Assembly (NCBI GenBank): GCA_964389475.1
Contig: CAYMFD010000140.1
Span: 1-7,892, forward strand
Direction: 5' to 3'
DNA from: CAYMFD01 sp964389475
GTDB lineage: Bacteria > Bacteroidota > Bacteroidia > Chitinophagales > Saprospiraceae
Length of the DNA: 7,892 nt
Shown piece by piece: positions 1 to 4,908 of this stretch (position 1 is its first letter; each line of letters starts with the position of its first letter). A program made the position numbers and the translations under genes. The notes beneath the pieces were generated by a model that saw only the letters and a list, made by a program, of their open reading frames with translations, searched no databases and had not been told where the DNA came from.

Positions 1-32
1 CCTTACTTTGCTTTTGATATTGCAGTCAAGGT

Positions 33-51
33 GATTGAGCCTGTCGAAACC
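33..51. repeat. possible REP-like intergenic repeat fragment
   Basis: The bases GATTGAGCCTGTCGAAACC lie just beyond the 3' end of the peroxidase gene. The core GAGCCTGTCGAAACC resembles a short dispersed intergenic sequence that I recall from many Bacteroidota and other bacterial genomes, usually flanked by GGTT...AACC ends. Only one copy is in this window, so its repetitive nature cannot be shown here. Bases 1-72 otherwise contain no convincing gene and no clear terminator hairpin for the minus-strand cluster. Confidence 0.3.
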
Positions 52-72
52 CCGCATTTTGCTAACCCTCTA

Positions 73-1200
73 CTAATCCCAAGGATTGACCAAATACGGA
101 TTATCCAGATAAGCCGTATCAACAAGCATCTCGATGAAAGCCTTGAGTGCCTGACGGTCTCTATCCGTGACAGGATCTAGGCTAACGTCATCTATCAAGG
201 CGTCTTTGTTGGGGCTAAAGTGGCCGCCCGAAACGTAGTGCTCTATGACGTCGTCTAGATTGCCGATACTGCCATCATGCATGTAGGGAGCTGATAGGGC
301 TATGTTGTATAGGGTAGGCGTCCGCATAAAGCCGTTCTTGGCACGATTGCCGATTACCTCGCCTTGACCTTTATCGGCGAAGTCATCTAGCGTCGCTGCA
401 GACTGTAGGCCATTGTTAAAGAAGTCGTTGGTTGTAAATAGAGGCTCGTTATGACAGTGACCACACTCCATCTGATTAAAGTCATCACTGACATCGAAGA
501 AGTGCTGAAATCCTCTGAACTCTAAATCATCCGGGAAGTAGGTGCCGGCCTGCCAGCGGTCGTACTTACTACTACCACTCGCAGTTATCAAGCGCTGAAA
601 CTGCGCCAGTGCTTTAGCGGCAAGTTCCTTATTCATACCATCAGTATCCGTAATGCCGAATGCCTGTCTAAACAGCCTCGGGTATTCATCGTGCTGGCGT
701 AGGCGGGCCATTACCTCTTGCCAGGTCGTATTAAACTCTATGGGGTCTTCGATAGGGAGTAGGGCCTGATGCTCTAGGTTCGGGGACCGACCATCCCAGA
801 ATAGCCCCTTGTCGTAGAAGCCGACATTAAAAAGCGACATGCTGCTCCTACTAGTCGTCAGGCCATCTACGCCAGTACTTACGGCTGCGCCGTCTGTCCA
901 GTTTTTCTCTGGTAGGTGGCAGCTCACGCAGGCCATGGAGCTGTCCTTGGATAGTATAGGATCGTAGAATAGATGCTGGCCCAGTATGACGCCAGCCTCA
1001 GTCGTAGGATTGTCTGCGGGTATGGGCATCTCTGGGTAGTGATCTGGCACATCTATCTCCATGGACACAGGGTCATAGGCGATGGTCGTCAAGTCGAGCG
1101 GCGTATCGATAGGTTCCTCGATAGGGTCCTGGCAACCGATAGACAGGGCAGTAATGATCATGCCCATAAATAGTATCCGCCATCCTGTTCTTGCCTCCAT
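73..1200 (-). CDS. di-haem cytochrome c peroxidase, MbnH/MauG-like lipoprotein
   Basis: This 375-residue exported di-haem protein belongs to the bacterial cytochrome c peroxidase/MauG superfamily. An N-terminal signal (residues 1-22, TGW then a hydrophobic stretch ending ALSIGC) puts a probable lipidated Cys at 23. Two c-type haem motifs are present, CVSCH at 91-95 and CGHCH at 246-250, one per half as the family requires. FWDGRSPNLEHQALLPI at 134-150 matches the conserved inter-haem stretch, with Trp135 in the position of the inter-haem electron-transfer Trp. RTPTLYNIALSAPYMHDG at 293-310 is the usual C-terminal signature. The gene sits 29 bases after an MbnP-like lipoprotein gene and is last in the cluster. 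Family members either reduce H2O2 or oxidise a partner protein; MbnH oxidises a Trp of MbnP to kynurenine. The neighbour favours the MbnH-like role, which is inference. Two TAG stops occur in tandem at the end. The family call is firm; the exact substrate is not. Confidence 0.93.
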   Translation of the reverse strand: MEARTGWRILFMGMIITALSIGCQDPIEEPIDTPLDLTTIAYDPVSMEIDVPDHYPEMPIPADNPTTEAGVILGQHLFYDPILSKDSSMACVSCHLPEKNWTDGAAVSTGVDGLTTSRSSMSLFNVGFYDKGLFWDGRSPNLEHQALLPIEDPIEFNTTWQEVMARLRQHDEYPRLFRQAFGITDTDGMNKELAAKALAQFQRLITASGSSKYDRWQAGTYFPDDLEFRGFQHFFDVSDDFNQMECGHCHNEPLFTTNDFFNNGLQSAATLDDFADKGQGEVIGNRAKNGFMRTPTLYNIALSAPYMHDGSIGNLDDVIEHYVSGGHFSPNKDALIDDVSLDPVTDRDRQALKAFIEMLVDTAYLDNPYLVNPWD

Positions 1201-1229
1201 GCCTTGCTAACGATTTTTTAAAGACTTTG

Positions 1230-1949
1230 TTACCTCCTTATTGTAATAGCAGCGTCAATATTGGCGCTTATCGCCTCCACGACACTGGTGCTGTCTGCTA
1301 GAAGATCCACATCGTCTAGCCATCTAGCGTAGTCGATGTCGATGATGGCGGTCAGATTGTCGCCAGCATCTAGTATATCTCCAGTGAGGTCGAGCGAGAT
1401 AGGGTAGCGACCACCGATCTGCCACCGTGCTAGTGTGTCTGTATCTAGCGAATCAAGGACGATGTTGACGGCTGCATACGTGGAGGCATCGACCGTAAGC
1501 GCAGGGAGACCATTGCGTAGTAGATAGTCGTCATCTGCCAGCGTAGTATCGCCGGGCGAGTGGTCGGACCCTAGTGTCAGATTGAGAGACTTTATATCGC
1601 CACTCCCAGCGATAGTGCCTACCGTATAACTAAACTCACTCGTGCTCAAACGAAGGTGGTCATTGCGTACGACACGACCACGGTTTTCGCCTACCGTTAC
1701 TCGCTCTCTTATTACTAGGGTGTCTTGCTCTAGTACCAGCATAAAGTCAGATACCAGCATAGAGGCTGAGCTCAGACGATATAACTGACCTAGCGAGTTA
1801 GTATAGGCGCTGTCGCGTACGAGTAGGGTGTCTCTGTGTCGATGCGAGATAGACAGGCTGAGCCTAGGGTAGGTGCAGCAATCGTCTATGCAGGCTATAT
1901 CCGCGGACACCTCATAGTTAGCCGCTAGTAGGTCCTGGCAGCCGTCCAC
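1230..1949 (-). CDS. MbnP-like (copper-binding family) lipoprotein, start uncertain
   Basis: The only conventional start in this frame is a GTG at 1947-1949, giving 239 residues. The frame stays open upstream to a stop at 2088-2090, and bases 2018 to 1950 encode a clear lipoprotein signal (RNTGW, a hydrophobic stretch, then IITSLGC) followed by YQDVDGCQD. The native protein is therefore almost certainly exported and longer than the GTG version, yet no ATG, GTG or TTG precedes the signal in frame. The mature N-terminus has GCQDLLAANY and a CIDDCCTYP stretch, matching the short GC-D--A-NY---A--DD-SC-YP motif often found before MbnP domains in Bacteroidota. SLSISHRH and a later VSDF segment fit the beta-rich MbnP family. 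Only two Trp occur (176 and 210 in GTG numbering). MbnP proteins bind copper after a partner di-haem enzyme oxidises a Trp, and such an enzyme is encoded next. Assignment rests on motif memory and context. The frame ends TAA. Confidence 0.72.
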   Translation of the reverse strand: MDGCQDLLAANYEVSADIACIDDCCTYPRLSLSISHRHRDTLLVRDSAYTNSLGQLYRLSSASMLVSDFMLVLEQDTLVIRERVTVGENRGRVVRNDHLRLSTSEFSYTVGTIAGSGDIKSLNLTLGSDHSPGDTTLADDDYLLRNGLPALTVDASTYAAVNIVLDSLDTDTLARWQIGGRYPISLDLTGDILDAGDNLTAIIDIDYARWLDDVDLLADSTSVVEAISANIDAAITIRR

Positions 1950-1993
1950 ATCTTGGTAGCAACCCAGGCTTGTGATGATACAGCAGAGGGCTA

Positions 1994-2809
1994 CTACGAG
2001 CCAGCCTGTATTTCTGCCATGAGCTTGCGCAGTGTCTGCTTTACCTGTACGCTGAAGTCTTTGTCGAGTATCCAGTTGTAGTATTGTTTATCTTTACTAA
2101 TAACGTCTTTCACACGCTTGCCGATGTGCTTGCCAAAGTTAAATACGATTTCACCATCGGGATTATACTTTAAGCGATTGGTCACATCGACGCTATTACC
2201 ACTGCTGGTAAACTCTACGATCTTGCTGACATCGTTGACGATAGGTGGGCCATGGTTAAAACCATCACCGTCTATGTAGTCCACGCCGTCGTACTTGTCG
2301 AGCTGGCCTTTGAATACTGCTACCGTAGCCTTGACATCTGCCATAGCATCGTGGGCATTCTCTAGCTCTGCATCGCAGTACACTCGGTAAGCCGCCTTAA
2401 GCGTACGTGGCTCCATCTTGTAAAAGATCTTCTGCACGTCTAGGCATCGTCGCAAACTCAGGTCGAGGTCATAACCCACACGGGCGAATTCCTCTAGGAG
2501 CATGGGTATATCAAAGCGATCGCTGTTGTACCCGGCCAGATCAGCATCACCTATGAAGGCGTATAGCTCGTCGGCTACCTGATTGAAAGTCGGCTTGTCG
2601 GCCAGCATGTCAGAGGTGATGCCGTGTACCTTGATAGCGTCTGGGGCGATCTCCATCTCTGGGTTAATCATAAACTCCAGCTCTTCTACAGGGCTATCAT
2701 CGGCATGATGCTTAATCAGAGCGATCTGTATGATGCGATCCTTGAGTACGTTGAGTCCAGTGGCTTCTATGTCAAAGAAGACGATGTCTCTCTCTAGTTG
2801 TAATTCCAT
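1994..2809 (-). CDS. DnaQ-like DEDDh 3'-5' exonuclease with C-terminal extension
   Basis: This 271-residue cytoplasmic protein carries all motifs of the DEDDh (RNase T/DnaQ, Pol III epsilon-like) 3'-5' exonuclease fold. ExoI is FFDIEATG with Asp13 and Glu15. ExoII is GYNSDRFD with Asp100. ExoIII is AHDAMADV with His153 and Asp158. All five metal-binding and catalytic residues are intact, so an active Mg-dependent nuclease is expected. Residues from about 215 form a second small domain (FNFGKHIGKRVKDV, YYNWILDKDF) resembling the DUF3820 type tail seen on such exonucleases in Bacteroidota. It could act in DNA repair or proofreading, or in RNA trimming; the sequence does not decide. The ATG at 2807-2809 lies 18 bases after the apbE stop, and the 3' end overlaps the MbnP-like signal sequence. 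A nuclease among four exported or membrane proteins is odd and may reflect transcriptional hitch-hiking only. Confidence 0.92.
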   Translation of the reverse strand: MELQLERDIVFFDIEATGLNVLKDRIIQIALIKHHADDSPVEELEFMINPEMEIAPDAIKVHGITSDMLADKPTFNQVADELYAFIGDADLAGYNSDRFDIPMLLEEFARVGYDLDLSLRRCLDVQKIFYKMEPRTLKAAYRVYCDAELENAHDAMADVKATVAVFKGQLDKYDGVDYIDGDGFNHGPPIVNDVSKIVEFTSSGNSVDVTNRLKYNPDGEIVFNFGKHIGKRVKDVISKDKQYYNWILDKDFSVQVKQTLRKLMAEIQAGS

Positions 2810-2810
2810 G

Positions 2811-2834
2811 TATCTATTGTAGGCTATCTATTGT
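2811..2834. repeat. 10-bp direct repeat, 14-bp period, at apbE/exonuclease junction
   Basis: TATCTATTGT occurs at 2811-2820 and again at 2825-2834, separated by AGGC. On the minus strand this reads ACAATAGATA-GCCT-ACAATAGATA and ends one base before the exonuclease ATG. The upstream copy contains the TAG stop of apbE (2828-2830), and the other copy contains a second TAG out of that frame. It looks like a small 14-base tandem duplication that set the present gap. A regulatory role is possible but unsupported. TTGTACAA, an 8-base palindrome, overlaps at 2831-2838. Confidence 0.75.
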
Positions 2835-3850
2835 ACAAGATAGCGATTAAATCCTGTTGTCATTGTTGTGCTAAAACCCTCCTTGGTGGGGCTGATAAAG
2901 TAGCCCTCCACACCGTCGAGACCTTCTATGAGTCGTAGTGCCTCTGCCTGGCCTAGGACGTTACAGGCAGTCGCCAGCGCATCAGCCGTCATACAGTCAC
3001 TCGCCACGATAGTGGCGCTTGATAGATCACTCTGCTTACTCATGCCTGTGCTAGGGTCTACGGTATGTACGTATTTACTGCCGTCACTGGCCACGCGGTA
3101 GTTGCGGTAGTTACCACTAGAGGCCACAGCAGCATCTGGTAACCACATGATGAGTTGTATGTCTTGGAGCCCGGCCTGCTCGCTCGGCGTATTGATGCCG
3201 ATCGTCCAGGGTCGTCCGCTGGGGTTGACACCTCTAGCCACCGTCTCACCGCCTATGTCGACGAGGTAGTTGGTGGCACCACGACTGGCTAGCCACTCAC
3301 CCACCACATCGATGTAGTAGCCTTTGGCACTGGCGCTAAAGTCGAGCTCTGCCTTTATGGGCTTGGTGATGAAGACGCTATCCTCTGTCTGTGTGTACTG
3401 TACTTTATCTAGGCCTACGTAGGTCAGCAGGGTCTTGATCTCGCTACTATCTACCTGGGCACCACGATCTACTTTTTCATAGCCAAAACCCCAGAAGTTG
3501 ACTAGCGGCATGACCGTAGGATCAAAGGCGCCGCCCGTCAGCTGGTAGTACTCGAAGGCATGCGCTAGCACAGGCAGGAAGTGTGGGTCCGCCTTGCTGT
3601 AGGCGAAGCGGTCTCCGCCTTGGTTGAGGCGAGAGATGGTCGCAGTCGGGACGTAGGTGCTCAGGCTCTCGTTGAGGACGCTAAATAGGCTGTCTAGCCC
3701 TTCGCTATAGTCCGCCGCTAGGTCATACTTGATACTGTAGTAGGTACCGATGACCTCGCCACTTAGAGCAGCGTAGGTGGGCTTGGTATTGGGTTCGCTT
3801 TTGCATGCGATAGCCAGTACGATGATCAGTAGGTAGTATGGTCTACGCAT
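2828..3850 (-). CDS. apbE: FAD:protein FMN transferase (ApbE), lipoprotein
   Basis: ApbE transfers FMN from FAD to a Ser/Thr of exported or membrane proteins in a Mg-dependent reaction outside the cytoplasm. The 340-residue length is typical. Residues 1-16 form a lipoprotein signal (MRRPYYLL, hydrophobic core, AIAC), with Cys16 as likely lipidation site. Family motifs follow in order: YVPTATISRLNQ (66-77), TGGAFDPTVMPLVNFWGFG (105-123), ELDFSASAKGYYID (168-181), LVDIGGE (196-202), SSGNYRNY (244-251), YVHTVDPSTG (260-269) and ASDCMTADALATA (283-295), whose Asp and Thr belong to the metal site. None of the seven predicted proteins shows an obvious ApbE target motif of the [ST]GA[ST] type, so its substrate is probably elsewhere. 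The ATG abuts the TAG of the upstream TerC-family gene (tagATG), implying translational coupling. The call is secure. Confidence 0.95.
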   Translation of the reverse strand: MRRPYYLLIIVLAIACKSEPNTKPTYAALSGEVIGTYYSIKYDLAADYSEGLDSLFSVLNESLSTYVPTATISRLNQGGDRFAYSKADPHFLPVLAHAFEYYQLTGGAFDPTVMPLVNFWGFGYEKVDRGAQVDSSEIKTLLTYVGLDKVQYTQTEDSVFITKPIKAELDFSASAKGYYIDVVGEWLASRGATNYLVDIGGETVARGVNPSGRPWTIGINTPSEQAGLQDIQLIMWLPDAAVASSGNYRNYRVASDGSKYVHTVDPSTGMSKQSDLSSATIVASDCMTADALATACNVLGQAEALRLIEGLDGVEGYFISPTKEGFSTTMTTGFNRYLVQ

Positions 3851-4708
3851 CTAGTTGTCTTTGAGTAGGCCAGCGTCTTCCGCTTCTTCGCTGTAGGTGT
3901 TTAGGTGGACGGGCTTTGACTTCTTGCGGAGCTTCATATTGAGGAACTCGACCAGGAGGGCAAAGGCGATCGCAAAGTAGAGGTAGCCCTTAGGCACCGC
4001 ACCTATCTCTGACTCGAAGATCTCGAGGTGAGCAAGATGGCCGCCCTCTATGATGAGCATAAAGCCAATCAAGATCAAAAAAGCCAATCCCAGCATCTGT
4101 ATCGTAGGGTGCTGATTGACAAAGCGGCCTACCGGTACAGCAAACAGCATCATGATGATGACACTGACTACTACGGCGATAATCATGATCACGAGGGCAC
4201 CCTCTAGACCGTTGGTCATACCCACGGCGGTCAGTATACTATCGAAACTAAACACAATATTGATCACGGTGATCTGCATGATAACGCTGGTGAAGGTGGC
4301 CTTCTTTATACTGCTGTCGCCTGCGTGATGGTCACCTTCTAGTTTGTGGTGGATCTCAGTCACGGACTTGTAGAGAAGGAATATACCACCTAGTATTAAG
4401 ATGAGACTCTGCCCACTGAAGCCAGCCTCGATCCATCCTAGGTCAAAACTCGCCCATGACAATGGTGCATTAGCAGCTATCAAAACCGAGATAAATAGCA
4501 GTAATACGATCCGTAGTATCATCGCAAGGGCTAGACCTATAGTAGTTGCTCTCTTCTGCTGGTCATCGGGTAGCTTGTTGGCAGCTATGGTGATAAAGAT
4601 GATATTATCGACACCTAGCACGATCTCTAAGAAGGTAAGGGTAAGTAAACTCATCCATACTCCACCACTTGCGAAGTCAGGCATGGTCATTAAAGTAAAT
4701 AGTAACAT
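3851..4708 (-). CDS. TerC-family integral membrane protein (metal transport)
   Basis: This 285-residue polytopic protein has about seven hydrophobic segments (roughly 18-42, 58-78, 98-115, 142-163, 170-193, 203-222, 241-258). The TerC signatures are intact: LTFLEIVLGVDNIIFI (24-39, acidic Glu28 and Asp34), FSFDSILTAVGMT (153-165, Asp156), GFMLIIEGGH (215-224) and YFAIAFALLVEFLNM (244-258). TerC proteins are inner-membrane transporters, several linked to Mn2+ export and to metal loading of exported enzymes; the tellurite-resistance name is historical, and no other ter gene is present. A His-rich loop (KLEGDHHAGD, 122-131) lies between membrane segments. Translation may start at Met1, Met7 or Met9; the AT-rich stretch before Met7 (4690) makes it a fair rival. 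The gene heads the minus-strand cluster, with a -7 element upstream and apbE directly downstream. The family call is firm; the ion is inferred. Confidence 0.93.
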   Translation of the reverse strand: MLLFTLMTMPDFASGGVWMSLLTLTFLEIVLGVDNIIFITIAANKLPDDQQKRATTIGLALAMILRIVLLLFISVLIAANAPLSWASFDLGWIEAGFSGQSLILILGGIFLLYKSVTEIHHKLEGDHHAGDSSIKKATFTSVIMQITVINIVFSFDSILTAVGMTNGLEGALVIMIIAVVVSVIIMMLFAVPVGRFVNQHPTIQMLGLAFLILIGFMLIIEGGHLAHLEIFESEIGAVPKGYLYFAIAFALLVEFLNMKLRKKSKPVHLNTYSEEAEDAGLLKDN

Positions 4709-4734
4709 AGGAGATCACAAGATTGGTATAGCGG

Positions 4735-4768
4735 CAAAGATAGTATCACCTATGGATGTACGAAGCAA
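4735..4768 (-). promoter_or_regulatory. predicted Bacteroidota-type promoter for terC-apbE cluster
   Basis: On the minus strand TATCTTTG (4742 down to 4735) is a perfect match to the Bacteroidota -7 consensus TAnnTTTG. A TTG (4768-4766) stands 23 bases upstream as a possible -33 element, slightly further than the usual spacing. Transcription would begin near 4728, leaving a leader of about 20 bases before the terC ATG at 4708. That leaves no room for a riboswitch. Confidence 0.55.
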
Positions 4769-4801
4769 TACTCTAATTACTCTATAGCGACAAGCCTTAC
4801 C

Positions 4802-4809
4802 TATCTTTA
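4802..4809 (+). promoter_or_regulatory. weak -7-like element upstream of secreted C25-like gene
   Basis: TATCTTTA differs from TAnnTTTG only at the last base. No good TTTG -33 element is visible; TTAC at 4777-4780 is at about the right distance. The leader to the ATG at 4909 would be roughly 90 bases. Confidence 0.3.
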
Positions 4810-4908
4810 TGACCACATAACCCATCTATTGTAGGCCTTGATGCTAGGGGCCTTATCCAATGCTGGTGTCTTGTGATAACGAGCACTAACTCCATCAAAA
4901 CCTAACCT

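Larger units (their letters stand above)
4709..4908. other. divergent intergenic region, no gene
   Basis: These 200 bases separate the minus-strand cluster from the plus-strand secreted protein. I see no convincing gene here. Contents are the terC promoter, a weak plus-strand -7-like element, and a 5-bp hairpin (AGGCC at 4833-4837 with GGCCT at 4849-4853, 11-base loop) of doubtful meaning. ATCTATTGTAGGC at 4824-4836 repeats 2812-2824, perhaps by chance. Confidence 0.6.

Noticed and set aside
1230..1241. AAGGAGGT on the minus strand, a perfect Shine-Dalgarno-like sequence, at the end of the MbnP-like gene
   Set aside because: It encodes the last residues before the TAA and lies over 30 bases from the peroxidase ATG, too far to act in initiation; no other start follows it closely.
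3851..4708. Tellurite-resistance operon
   Set aside because: Only a TerC-family protein is present; no terA, terB, terD, terE or terZ homologue is encoded in the window.
4709..4760. Mn2+-sensing (yybP-ykoY type) riboswitch ahead of the TerC-family gene
   Set aside because: Such riboswitches often precede terC-like genes, but the predicted promoter leaves only about 20 bases of leader and no paired structure of that kind is visible.
4401..4787. Plus-strand open frame of 128 residues opposite terC
   Set aside because: It is antisense to a gene with clear TerC motifs, has no recognisable domain, and reflects the hydrophobic codons of the opposite strand.
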